Below, in pieces: positions 1 through 7,888 of a DNA stretch of 17,325 bases. The DNA is taken from NCBI GenBank assembly GCA_035291905.1, contig DATDRF010000214.1, positions 1-17,325 of the forward strand, written 5' to 3'. Under the pieces are notes generated by a model, which was given only the letters and a program-made list of their open reading frames with translations, did no database searches and had not been told where the DNA came from. The stretch comes from JACPLA01 sp035291905. GTDB lineage: Bacteria > Bacteroidota > Ignavibacteria > UBA10030. How positions within the stretch are numbered: position 1 is the stretch's first letter; each line of letters opens with the position of its first letter. The translations under genes and the position numbers were made by a program.

Positions 1-1244
1 GCCACCGTGACACGCTTCCAGAGAAAGGCCGCCAGAAGTGCGGGGGTGATTCCGGCTCCAACCATTGCGTAGGCAGTAAATGCCATATCGAGGATGCTTT
101 TGAAGAAATTCGCAAGAACAAAAGCAAGAATCCCCAGCGCCACGATCCAAAAACGCTGGAACATGACGATCTTCACCTCGGAGACATTCGGATTGATGAA
201 TCTCTGATAGATATCCCGCGTAATATTCGTCGAGGGAACCATGAGGAACGTGTTCGCGGTCGAAAGAATGATGGCAACGGCCGCGCAAATAAGGAGCACG
301 CCTGCAACGGGCGGAAGGTCAAACCGCGCCATTTGGAGGATAATCGTCTCTGCTGCCGCCTTGTCGATGGTTCCGTCGGCAAGGGCAAACGGGGCAAGCG
401 TCGCGTACTTTGCACTTCCCACAATTGCGAGAAGGCTGATCGCGGTCTCTATAACGACAACGCCGATGATCATCCCCACCACGGCGCGCCTGGCGGTCGA
501 CTCATCTTTCGCAGCAAAGAACTTCTGATACATGCTGCTCTCCCCGAGCAGGAGGAAGAACGTGGGGAAGAAGACCCCCATGACCCATACCCAGTTGTGC
601 CCTCCAAACACCTCGAATTGCTGAGCGGGCAATGCTGCCACCTGCTCCGTTCCAACGGCGCTTATCGCCAGGGGGAGTGCGACCAGAACTCCCACAACCA
701 TCACAATTCCGTTGAACAGGTCGACACTTATGATTGAGACAAGCCCTGCCACTACCGTAAAAAGGATCACTACCCCGCACGCAATAGCGCCTCCCCACAA
801 CGGATCAATTCCCGTGAGAATGTTCAGCAGCCTCCCCGCGCCGCGAAACTGATATCCGGCAATCGTCATGTATGCAATAATGACCGCCGTTGTTCCCATG
901 ATCCTGGCCGCCGCGTTGTACCGTTTCTCGAGAATATCCGACATGGTGTACTCGGAGATTCTGCGAACCCGATGCGCCAGAAAATAGATGATGCAGATCC
1001 CCGTCCACGCTCCGGCGCTGAACCAAAGCTCTGACAACCCCACACGGAACGCAAGCCCTGCACCGCCGAACAACGTCCCCGATCCGACCCAGGTACAGAC
1101 GAGGGTTCCGGCCAGATACAGCGCGGTTGTCTTGCGTCCGGCAACCATGAAGTCATCCTGGGTCTTGACACTTCGCATTTTGTAGACGGCTATCGATGCA
1201 AGAAACACAAGATAGATCACGACGGCGGCAACATAGATATCCAT
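1..1244 (-). CDS. Sodium:solute symporter family permease, C-terminus cut by window edge
   Basis: The minus-strand frame opens at ATG 1244 and stays open to the window edge, giving about 414 residues. It starts MDIYVAAVVIYLVFLASIAV and continues with SSS-family (PutP/PanF-like) features: a YKMRSVKTQDDFMVAGRKT loop, a Gly-rich CTWVGSGTLFGGAG helix, and a late helix with ILSTANTFLMVPSTNITRDI, the region that in this family supplies sodium-site Ser/Thr residues. Alternating hydrophobic stretches indicate a polytopic inner-membrane protein. The family couples sodium import to uptake of a small solute; the substrate cannot be told from sequence. GGAAGG lies 4 nt before the ATG and supports the start. 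The gene is 31 nt downstream of the ABC permease stop on the same strand, so it is probably the last visible gene of that operon. The remaining C-terminal helices lie outside the window. Confidence 0.9.
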   Translation of the reverse strand, partial: MDIYVAAVVIYLVFLASIAVYKMRSVKTQDDFMVAGRKTTALYLAGTLVCTWVGSGTLFGGAGLAFRVGLSELWFSAGAWTGICIIYFLAHRVRRISEYTMSDILEKRYNAAARIMGTTAVIIAYMTIAGYQFRGAGRLLNILTGIDPLWGGAIACGVVILFTVVAGLVSIISVDLFNGIVMVVGVLVALPLAISAVGTEQVAALPAQQFEVFGGHNWVWVMGVFFPTFFLLLGESSMYQKFFAAKDESTARRAVVGMIIGVVVIETAISLLAIVGSAKYATLAPFALADGTIDKAAAETIILQMARFDLPPVAGVLLICAAVAIILSTANTFLMVPSTNITRDIYQRFINPNVSEVKIVMFQRFWIVALGILAFVLANFFKSILDMAFTAYAMVGAGITPALLAAFLWKRVTV

Positions 1245-1275
1245 GAGACCTTCCGGTTAAGTGAGTTGTCTTCGA

Positions 1276-2112
1276 TTACGACAAGATGTCCTTGCGCACG
1301 AAAATCAGCCATGCACCAAGGACCATCACTGCCGAGTACGCTCCGAGCCACGCGACCCCCTCCCGGATTTGCGCCCAGGGAACAGGATCTGCAAAGATTT
1401 TCTGCCAGATGTCGATGTACGACGTGAACAGGTACGGACGAACAGACTGAAATGCCTCGAGGGGCATGACACTGACGATCAAAAAGACGATCAACACTCC
1501 CATCGTCGCGACAATCGGACCAATCGCATTCTCCACAAAGGATGAGAAAAAGAATGCGATCGAGGCGACGGTGAGCATCGACCATGCCGCGAAAATATAC
1601 GCTGTCAAAAACCGCCACGCAACATCCGATTCGGGGAGAATGAGGATGCCCCGATCCCACACCAGCAGCTGCCCTGTTCCCATCAGAATTAACGCCAACC
1701 CGACGCTGAGGATGCCAAGAAAGGAGACAAACAGCACGGTATAAAGAACAGTCGCCAGATACTTCGAAATGAAGATCTTCGTCCGCGAAACGGGGCGGAT
1801 AAGGATCAACCGGTAGGTTCCCGACGTCGCCCCCCCCGCCAGCTGGTCGCCGGCCACGAAGGAGATCAGGATGGGGATATGGACCCAAAGGCTGTTCATG
1901 ATCCAGTGACTGACGATCCAGCCGTTGAAGAGCTTTCCCACAAAAAAGAAATCCTGTTGCATCGAACGAAGGGCGCCCGAAGCGACCCGCCCTCCTTCGA
2001 GCTTCATGGCAATCTCTATCAATGGAATGACGACAAGGAGAATAGCGAACCCGAGATAGGTCCGTTTCTTCAGGAAGGTCTTGATGCATTCATAATAAAC
2101 GAGACGGATCAT
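1276..2112 (-). CDS. ABC-2 type transporter permease
   Basis: This 278-residue protein has about six hydrophobic segments and the layout of ABC-2 family permeases: a short cytoplasmic start (MIRLVYYECIKTFLKKRTY), a first helix at about 20-35, a long loop, and a SGTYRLILIRPVSRTKIF stretch typical of the cytoplasmic coupling loop that contacts the ATPase. The remaining helices end near VMVLGAWLIFVRKDILS. It should form the membrane channel of an exporter with the ATPase encoded 12 nt upstream; families of this kind move drugs, lipids or peptides, or act in gliding and membrane remodelling, and the substrate here is unknown. The start at 2112 has a GCGAGG ribosome site within the tail of the ATPase gene, so the two are translationally close. 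Length and topology are normal for the family. Confidence 0.9.
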   Translation of the reverse strand: MIRLVYYECIKTFLKKRTYLGFAILLVVIPLIEIAMKLEGGRVASGALRSMQQDFFFVGKLFNGWIVSHWIMNSLWVHIPILISFVAGDQLAGGATSGTYRLILIRPVSRTKIFISKYLATVLYTVLFVSFLGILSVGLALILMGTGQLLVWDRGILILPESDVAWRFLTAYIFAAWSMLTVASIAFFFSSFVENAIGPIVATMGVLIVFLIVSVMPLEAFQSVRPYLFTSYIDIWQKIFADPVPWAQIREGVAWLGAYSAVMVLGAWLIFVRKDILS

Positions 2113-2124
2113 GAAATCCTCGCT

Positions 2125-3051
2125 TCAAGCAACATCCTGGCTTTCCGTGATCGACAGGAAAAATTCTTCCAGCGAGCGGCGGGGCACCAGCGCTCGAACG
2201 TCGACACCCCCGCGGACAAGACGCTTGTTCAGAGCGGGAACATCGTCGAATGCCATTTTCACGTCGAACTGCCCGTCGTGTTCCGTGAAATCCCGCACAA
2301 TCTTCCTTTCTGCCCGAAGGACGGTGCGAATTTCCTTTGCGGGCTCTCCCTTGATCATAACATACTGCTCTCCCTCCTCGAGCAGTTTCGACACCTCTCC
2401 CTGCACCACAAGCTCGCCTTTGTTGATGATCGCCATCCTGTTGGCAACCATTTCAATCTCTGAAAGAAGGTGCGACGAAAGGAAGATCGTCTTTTTCCTG
2501 TCCCGTGAGAGGTGCAGAATCAGCTGCCGCACCTCCTTCATTCCCTGCGGATCGAGCCCGCTGGTCGGCTCATCGAGGACGATGAGTTCCGGATCACCAA
2601 GGAGCGCTTGAGCGATTCCAAGGCGTTGTTTCATCCCATGAGAGTACGTTTTCACCTTGTCTTCCGCGCGGCTTCCCAGCCCCACGAGATCCAACACCTC
2701 AGAAATCCGTTTCGACGATGCGCCGCCCTGCAAGGCCCCGATCACTTCGAGGTTCTTTTTCGCCGTGAGGTAGAGATAGAAGTCCGGCTTTTCCACGATT
2801 CCGCCCACGCGCTTCAGAGCATCGAACCGCCGTGAAGAGAGCGGATGACCAAAGAGGCTGACGCTCCCCCTGGTGGGACGAATGAGGGAGAGGAGCATCC
2901 GGATCGTGGTGCTCTTCCCCGCACCATTCGGACCGAGAAAGCCGAAAATATCACCCCGCCGAACCTCAAGATTCAGGTTGTTGACGGCCCAGCGCTTCTT
3001 GAAGAGCTTACTCAGGTTGGAGGTTTGAACTATAGACTCGGGGATCGTCAA
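2125..3051 (-). CDS. ABC transporter ATP-binding protein (ABC-2 exporter type)
   Basis: The 308-residue protein carries a complete nucleotide-binding domain: Walker A GPNGAGKST at residues 40-48, signature SHGMKQ at 137-142, Walker B LIVLDE at 156-161, the D-loop SGLD, and the switch histidine in LSSHLL at 194. The Q-loop position reads IVEKPDFY, with Glu where Gln is usual, as is common in BcrA/CcmA-like subfamilies. The C-terminal 90 residues form the regulatory extension often seen in these exporters. The frame has no upstream ATG before a stop near 3136; the best start is TTG at 3051, preceded by AGGCGG about 9 nt upstream. It is the first gene of a minus-strand operon with the permease 12 nt downstream. 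It powers export of an unknown substrate from the inner face of the membrane. Confidence 0.93.
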   Translation of the reverse strand: MTIPESIVQTSNLSKLFKKRWAVNNLNLEVRRGDIFGFLGPNGAGKSTTIRMLLSLIRPTRGSVSLFGHPLSSRRFDALKRVGGIVEKPDFYLYLTAKKNLEVIGALQGGASSKRISEVLDLVGLGSRAEDKVKTYSHGMKQRLGIAQALLGDPELIVLDEPTSGLDPQGMKEVRQLILHLSRDRKKTIFLSSHLLSEIEMVANRMAIINKGELVVQGEVSKLLEEGEQYVMIKGEPAKEIRTVLRAERKIVRDFTEHDGQFDVKMAFDDVPALNKRLVRGGVDVRALVPRRSLEEFFLSITESQDVA

Positions 3052-3269
3052 GTGTGGGTCCGCCTGATTGAAAATCGATTCGGGAAGATAGCAAACAAAG
3101 CCACTGCAGGCAAGGCGATAGCTAGTCAGGAATGATTATCACAGGGCGTTCGCATTCATCAAAATGCTGTTCGCAACCGATTGAGGGCTGTTCGTGTATA
3201 GTCTCTTGATGCTCGTCCCTGGTGCTCTTAGATTGAACACGAGTACTCACTTCCAAGGAGGGGCGAGCC

Positions 3270-4682
3270 ATGTGGAACTCCATCGTACGTTTTGTTGCCA
3301 TTTTTGTCCTCCTCGCTGGTTGCGATGAAACTATCATCGAAAACAATTTCCCGAGTGGCGGGGGAAGCGTCTTTTCCAACGACCTCTTGCATGCCGATCT
3401 TGTCGGCCGCGTTCTCCAGAACGAAAGCAGTGCCAAGGTCATCGTAAGCCAGATTGCTCCAATCGACTCAACGCTGATAAACCCGCTCAACGGCACCTTT
3501 GTCTTCAGGAACCTTCGGGCAGGGAACTATGACCTGAAGATCCTTGCCGACAAGTACCGGTATTACACCAGGAGTAACGTCATGCTTCAGGGGGGAAGCA
3601 TCATCTATGTTGGCGACATCGATCTCTCAACGGTTCCTGACCTCATTGCCGGCTTCTATCCTGAGGACAATTCCGAAATCGTGCACGACTGGCGCTACGG
3701 AAGAATCACGGTTTCCGTGACATTCACGCACCCCATGGATCGCGAGAGCGTCGAAGGAGCCTTTTCCACCAATCCCCCGAGCGAGGGAATATTCTATTGG
3801 GGGGTCTATACGCGGGCTCCCTATAACTACCTCTACTCCTACGCCAGCCCCTTCAGCGATTACGCCTACGGGAGGCCCGAGCCCGGGGCGACCATCACCA
3901 CATTCAGCAAGATCACATCGATGACCTATGTCCTGGCTCAGAAGGATTCATATGTGGACACAATGTACACGGTATCCATCGCCACTTCGGCTCATGACAC
4001 ATCCGGCAATCATCTTCGTTTTCCGCTCTCTTTCAGTTTTCGGACTGTGCAGTCGTATCAAACCGTGTACGGCATTCAGACAGAGCCGACTCACGGCGAT
4101 ATCAATGTCAGTCCCATGAGCTACGGCGGAATCCGTCTCACATTCCCCCGGAGGATGGATCCTTCTTCAACCGAGGCCGCGACAACGGTGAGTCCCGCGA
4201 TGAACCACATGATCCTGTGGCCATCAGGAAATGTCATGACCATCTACACCGGGGGACCCATGCTCACCGATACGACGATCACAGTGCGGGTGAACTCCTC
4301 GGCGCGCGATCTTGACGGAATTCCCCTTGGGAAAGATTTTTCGTTCTCGTTTCGGACTGCGCCTTTCGAGCTAACATCCACCTACCCCAGGAACGCGGAA
4401 CTCTTTGTTTCGCCATTCCAGCAGATATCCCTGTACTTCAACACGTATGTGATCAAGTCAACCGTCGAGTCGGCATTCTCGATTTCCCCGTCGATCAGCG
4501 GTGCGATCAGTTACGGCGGATATTCCGATTACGAAAACAAGAATCAGATCAACTTTTCCCCTTCCGCAGCGATGGCACCCAATACAAAATATACCGTGAC
4601 AATTTCAACGAGTGCGAAAGACATGTATGGTGTTGCGCTTAAGCAGCCCTATTCCTTTTCATTTGTGACCCGTCCGCAATAA
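3270..4682 (+). CDS. Lipoprotein with three Big_5 (SbsA-type) Ig-like domains
   Basis: The 470-residue protein begins with a lipoprotein signal (hydrophobic 4-15, lipobox L-A-G-C with Cys18), so it should be lipidated and held in the envelope, probably the outer membrane. Residues about 43-122 resemble a carboxypeptidase-regulatory-like beta domain (NGTFVFRNLRAGNYDLKI). Three Ig-like repeats follow at about 128-260, 265-363 and 367-467; each starts with a Pro-rich strand, has a FxxPMD-like or equivalent element, and ends with a strand of the form SAxDxxGxxL followed by FSFxT. This pattern is typical of SbsA Ig-like (Big_5) domains, which are structural or adhesive. AAGGAGG at 3255-3261 with 8-nt spacing fixes the start. 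No enzymatic domain is visible. A candidate terminator follows. The role is probably structural or surface binding; no partner is evident. Confidence 0.85.
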   Translation: MWNSIVRFVAIFVLLAGCDETIIENNFPSGGGSVFSNDLLHADLVGRVLQNESSAKVIVSQIAPIDSTLINPLNGTFVFRNLRAGNYDLKILADKYRYYTRSNVMLQGGSIIYVGDIDLSTVPDLIAGFYPEDNSEIVHDWRYGRITVSVTFTHPMDRESVEGAFSTNPPSEGIFYWGVYTRAPYNYLYSYASPFSDYAYGRPEPGATITTFSKITSMTYVLAQKDSYVDTMYTVSIATSAHDTSGNHLRFPLSFSFRTVQSYQTVYGIQTEPTHGDINVSPMSYGGIRLTFPRRMDPSSTEAATTVSPAMNHMILWPSGNVMTIYTGGPMLTDTTITVRVNSSARDLDGIPLGKDFSFSFRTAPFELTSTYPRNAELFVSPFQQISLYFNTYVIKSTVESAFSISPSISGAISYGGYSDYENKNQINFSPSAAMAPNTKYTVTISTSAKDMYGVALKQPYSFSFVTRPQ

Positions 4683-4702
4683 GTCTCGGACCGCAGAGCC
4701 CA

Positions 4703-4730
4703 GCCTCGCGCCCGCGGGGCCGGCTTTTCT
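4703..4730 (+). terminator. Candidate intrinsic terminator after the Ig-like lipoprotein
   Basis: GCCTCGC (4703-4709) can pair with GCGGGGC (4714-4720), with one T-G wobble, around a 4-nt loop, and a short T-run follows at 4724-4727. It sits 20 nt after the stop codon. The T-tract is short and 3 nt removed from the stem, so this is a moderate call. Confidence 0.4.
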
Positions 4731-4811
4731 GGAGGTCCGTTTCCTCTTCCGATTTTTTTGCCTATCTTCCCATGTCGTTTTCAGCACATCCACCATCCCG
4801 CGGGAAAACCC

Positions 4812-5600
4812 ATGCGAACCCGAAATTCCTTTCTGCTTCTCTTCTTCTGGGCTTTGAGTTCTGCCGCGTCAGAATCAATGACATTTGTGTCGGATTCCAC
4901 CCGCGTACTTTCTCTCCTGCGTGAAGGGGATTCCCTCGTGGACCGTTTCGAGAATCATCTTGCGCTTCAAAAATATCTCGAGGCCCTTAGGAACGATTCG
5001 GCGAACGCGGAGATTCTCTGGCGCATCAGCAGAACGTACGTCGACATCGGCGAGCATTTGCCCATTGGAACGGAACCGGAAATGGCCAAACAGCTTGAGA
5101 CGTATGAGACAGCCCTGACGTATGCCGAAAAAGCTGTCAGTGCAGACCGGAAGAGCTCGATGGCCTATACGCGGCGGTCGATCGCAAACGGGAGAATCGC
5201 TCTCTTTCGGGGAATTTGGGAATCGCTCAGCCTTGTCAAACAAACGAAAGCGGATATTGATACAGCCCTCGCGCTGGATCCGGAAAACGACGTGGCCAAC
5301 TACATTCTCGGCAGGGTACACGCCAAGGTCATTGAAAAACCAAGATTCCTGCGGTGGCCTCTCGGCCTCGGCTGGGCAAACGTCGAGGATGCGATCACGT
5401 ACTTCGAGAAAGCCATCGCGCTGAAACCCGATTTTATCATGTATCGGCTCGATTGCGCCCGTGCCTACGTCGACGACGACAATTATGCGATGGCGCGAAA
5501 ACACCTTGAGGCGATCAGGCAAATCGGGACAAATGATGAAGACGACGAGCAATTCAGAAAAGAAGCCGCTGAGTTGATGAAGGAGATAGAGAAAGAATGA
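4812..5600 (+). CDS. Exported TPR protein resembling the RMDN (regulator of microtubule dynamics) fold
   Basis: From ATG 4812 the protein has 262 residues. The first 21 form a signal peptide (MRTRNSFLLLFFWALSSAAS), which is why this start is preferred over an in-frame TTG at 4758. The rest is helical with TPR units: one around residues 38-65 (ALQKYLEAL, ILWRISRTYVDIGE), a middle part with YAEKAVSADRKSSMAYTRR and a Gly-containing VANYILGRVHAKV stretch, and a last unit AITYFEKAIALKPDF followed by YAMARKHLEAI. The segment order, with a GRxHxKV motif followed by a Leu/Gly-rich linker before the last unit, recalls eukaryotic RMDN proteins and their bacterial relatives; that likeness is from memory. 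It presumably scaffolds proteins in the periplasm. It precedes the oxidoreductase gene by 51 nt on the same strand. No strong ribosome site is visible. Confidence 0.75.
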   Translation: MRTRNSFLLLFFWALSSAASESMTFVSDSTRVLSLLREGDSLVDRFENHLALQKYLEALRNDSANAEILWRISRTYVDIGEHLPIGTEPEMAKQLETYETALTYAEKAVSADRKSSMAYTRRSIANGRIALFRGIWESLSLVKQTKADIDTALALDPENDVANYILGRVHAKVIEKPRFLRWPLGLGWANVEDAITYFEKAIALKPDFIMYRLDCARAYVDDDNYAMARKHLEAIRQIGTNDEDDEQFRKEAAELMKEIEKE

Positions 5601-5651
5601 GCACGTTCCGTCAGCACATTGCATTCAACCTCCACCTGAATTGAGGTACCG

Positions 5652-7001
5652 ATGAAGAAGACCCGACGTTCATTCCTGAAAATGGCCGGTCTGGCAACGG
5701 CATCGATGACCGCCCGACCGCTCTTTGCGTCCGCTCCAGACAACATCGTGCTTCTCTCCAAAAGAAGTGAACCCCTCCCCTCCGCCAATACGGTCACCAA
5801 CATGGCACTCATAGGAGCCGGAGGAATGGGGGTCGTCGACATGCAAACCGCCCTCACGCTGGGGGACGTGGCTGTAACGGCTGTTTGCGATCTGTATGAG
5901 GGTCGGCTCAACGAAGCAAAGAAGATGTGGGGGGACAAGATCTTCGTCTCCAAAGACTACAGAGAGATTCTCAAGCGGGATGATGTTGATGCGGTCATCA
6001 TCGGCACGTCGGACCACTGGCACAAGCAGATCAGTGTCGATGCATTACAGGCCGGAAAACATGTCTATTGCGAAAAGCCGATGGTCCATTCGATCCGCGA
6101 AGGACTCGAAGTTGTCAATGCGTGGAAGAAATCGGGAAAGGTGATGGTGGTCGGAAGCCAGGGCCTTTCATCTCTGGGAAACGAGCAGGCGCGGCAGCTG
6201 CTTGCCGAAGGGGCCATCGGAGACCTGAACTACGCCGAGGGATTCTGGGCCCGGCATTCGCCTGTGGGTGCATGGCAGTATCCGATACCGGAGGACGCTT
6301 CGTCGCAGACAGTTGACTGGGACCGGTACGTCTCCAACACAACAAAGCGGCCATTCGACGCGATGCGGTTCTTCCGCTGGAGAAACTATCTCGACTATGG
6401 CACCGGCATGTCGGGGGACCTGTTTGTTCATCTTTTTTCCAGCCTTCATTTCATCACCAACTCATTAGGCCCCGGCGAGATCTTCGCGATGGGAGGCCTG
6501 CGTTACTGGAAAGACGGACGGGAAGTGCCCGACATCCTCCTCGGATCTTTCGGGTATCCCGAAACGAAAGCCCACCCTGCCTTCAATCTCTCGCTTCGCT
6601 GCAATTTTGTCGACGGCACGAGCGGAACGACGTATCTTCGGCTGGTGGGAAGCAAGGGATCGATGGATGTGAAGTGGGAAGAGGTGGTTGTCAAAAGGAA
6701 TGAGCTCATGGCCGAAGACGATCCGTTCATGAAGGCGAAGCAAGCGGAGATAAGGGGATACGAAGAAAGAAAGAGGATGCTGCCCCCGCTGGAAACGGTG
6801 TACAAAGCCGAAGAAGGTTACAAAGGAGCGCTGTTCGATCATCACATGAATTTCCTCAATGCGATCCGCAGCAAGGGTTCGGTGGTAGAAGATCCCGAAT
6901 TCGGGTTCAGAGCGGCTGCACCGGCGCTTCTCTGCAATGACAGCTACAATCAAAACAAGGCCATTCGTTGGGATCCCCTCAAAATGAAAGTCGTGTCATA
7001 G
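5652..7001 (+). CDS. Tat-exported Gfo/Idh/MocA family oxidoreductase
   Basis: The 449-residue protein starts with a twin-arginine signal, RRSFLK at residues 5-10, a hydrophobic stretch and a likely cleavage after ASA at about 26-28. The NAD(P)-binding Rossmann domain has GAGGMG at 55-60 and the family hallmark EKP at 141-143, with Lys142 expected to take part in catalysis. The C-terminal domain has W-R-N-Y-L-D-Y-G around 243-250 and candidate active-site residues D256, H260 and H266. Members oxidise or reduce sugars and derivatives, often at C3. Export by Tat implies that the cofactor is bound and folded in before transport. GAGG 6 nt upstream supports the start. The next gene, a DUF1080 lipoprotein, follows after 12 nt, a pairing associated with 3-keto-glycoside metabolism. 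The exact substrate is unknown. Confidence 0.92.
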   Translation: MKKTRRSFLKMAGLATASMTARPLFASAPDNIVLLSKRSEPLPSANTVTNMALIGAGGMGVVDMQTALTLGDVAVTAVCDLYEGRLNEAKKMWGDKIFVSKDYREILKRDDVDAVIIGTSDHWHKQISVDALQAGKHVYCEKPMVHSIREGLEVVNAWKKSGKVMVVGSQGLSSLGNEQARQLLAEGAIGDLNYAEGFWARHSPVGAWQYPIPEDASSQTVDWDRYVSNTTKRPFDAMRFFRWRNYLDYGTGMSGDLFVHLFSSLHFITNSLGPGEIFAMGGLRYWKDGREVPDILLGSFGYPETKAHPAFNLSLRCNFVDGTSGTTYLRLVGSKGSMDVKWEEVVVKRNELMAEDDPFMKAKQAEIRGYEERKRMLPPLETVYKAEEGYKGALFDHHMNFLNAIRSKGSVVEDPEFGFRAAAPALLCNDSYNQNKAIRWDPLKMKVVS

Positions 7002-7013
7002 GAGCATTGGACA

Positions 7014-7736
7014 ATGAAAACGGTTCTCTGGATTGCCGCAGTCTCACTGCTGACTGCCTCATGTATAAAGAAGACGGAACAGAATGCGCACAACACACTC
7101 AGCAAAGCCGAGATCGAGGAGGGATGGCAGCTGTTGTTTGACGGGACGACCACGGCCGGCTGGAGAGGATTCAACGCAAAAGAACCGCTCACAGGATGGA
7201 TTGCCGAGGGCGGATGCCTGAAATCGCTTGGAAGGGGCGGGGACATCGGAGGCGATATTGTCTACGACAAGGAAGAATTCGGGAACTTCGAACTGGTTCT
7301 GGAGTGGAAGCTTTCGCCCGGAGGAAACAGCGGGATCTTCTATCACGTTCAGGAGGGGGACCAATACAAAGCGGCATACGAGAACGCTCCCGAGTATCAG
7401 GTGATCGACGACATTGAATTCCCCGAGAAACTCGAGCCCTGGCAGTCGGTCGGTGCTGACTATGCGATGTATTTTCCCGATACGGCCCGAATCGTAAAAC
7501 CGGCGGGAGAATGGAATGAGAGCAGAATCCGGTTCACTCCCGAGAAGGTCGAATACTGGCTGAACGGCAAGTTAACGGTGAGCTTCATGCCCTGGTCGGA
7601 CGACTGGAACGCCCGTCGGATGAACGGAAAGTGGAAGGACTATCCTGATTACGGCAAGGCCCGCGCTGGATTCATCGGCCTGCAGGACCATGGCAGCATT
7701 ATTCTCTACAGGAACATTAAGATCAAGAAACTCTGA
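7014..7736 (+). CDS. DUF1080 (3-keto-disaccharide hydrolase family) lipoprotein
   Basis: The 240-residue protein has a lipoprotein signal (lipobox L-T-A-S-C, Cys17) and then one DUF1080 domain: LFDGTTTAGWRGF at 41-53, GGDIVYDKEEFGNFELVLEW at 79-98, PGGNSGIFYHV at 102-112, NAPEYQVIDD at 124-133 and GFIGLQDHG at 219-227. These are the conserved blocks of the family, a concanavalin-like beta-sandwich. Characterised members cleave 3-keto-glycosides, or are linked to that step, after oxidation by Gfo/Idh/MocA enzymes. The ribosome site AGGAG overlaps the stop codon of the oxidoreductase gene, so the two are in one operon. Both products should work outside the cytoplasm, one soluble and one lipid-anchored. 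No gene for the keto-sugar's later steps is in the window. Confidence 0.92.
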   Translation: MKTVLWIAAVSLLTASCIKKTEQNAHNTLSKAEIEEGWQLLFDGTTTAGWRGFNAKEPLTGWIAEGGCLKSLGRGGDIGGDIVYDKEEFGNFELVLEWKLSPGGNSGIFYHVQEGDQYKAAYENAPEYQVIDDIEFPEKLEPWQSVGADYAMYFPDTARIVKPAGEWNESRIRFTPEKVEYWLNGKLTVSFMPWSDDWNARRMNGKWKDYPDYGKARAGFIGLQDHGSIILYRNIKIKKL

Positions 7737-7756
7737 CTGAGGTCTGTTCACTTCTA

Positions 7757-7798
7757 CATTCGGCGTTGGGCGTTCGAAATTCGATATTGTTTCTTGAC
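7757..7798. repeat. Heptanucleotide repeat array (six units)
   Basis: Six consecutive 7-bp units can be read in phase, starting CATTCGG and CGTTGGG and including CGTTCGA and AATTCGA, between the stop codons of the convergent DUF1080 and DUF2339 genes. The units are degenerate but most share a TTC/TTG core. It belongs to the family of arrays seen elsewhere in the window. Confidence 0.7.
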
Positions 7799-7811
7799 TC
7801 TCATAAAGACT

Positions 7812-7888
7812 AATATCGAATGTCCCCGCCCGCCTGACGGCGGTCGGGCGGGCAACTCCGAATTTCGGATGTCGAAGTTCATCCTTCC
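7812..7888. repeat. Heptanucleotide array interrupted by a 28-nt GC-rich hairpin
   Basis: Units AATATCG and AATGTCC lie before, and AACTCCG, AATTTCG, GATGTCG and AAGTTCA after, a hairpin occupying 7826-7853. The phase is kept across the hairpin, whose length of 28 nt equals four units. The array runs into the stop codon of the DUF2339 gene (7879-7881, minus strand). Confidence 0.7.
7825..7852. terminator. GC-rich palindrome between convergent genes, possible bidirectional terminator
   Basis: CCCGCCCG (7825-7832) pairs perfectly with CGGGCGGG (7845-7852) around a 12-nt loop that can itself form a small CC/GG helix. It lies between two convergent genes, so it may end transcription from both sides, but there is no T-tract. 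It also resembles the other CCNGCC/GGCNGG hairpins in the window, so it may be a repeat element first. Confidence 0.5.

Noticed and set aside
333..737. 134-codon plus-strand open frame at the left edge
   Set aside because: The opposite strand carries the sodium symporter with continuous family motifs through this region.
1217..2089. 290-codon minus-strand open frame overlapping the ABC permease
   Set aside because: It shares the strand but is out of frame with the permease, and shows no membrane-protein pattern or homology that I know.
4875..5624. 249-codon minus-strand open frame
   Set aside because: It is opposite the TPR gene and has no signal, motif or ribosome site.
7757..7888. CRISPR array
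   Set aside because: The repeats are 7 bp with no spacers, and no cas gene is present.
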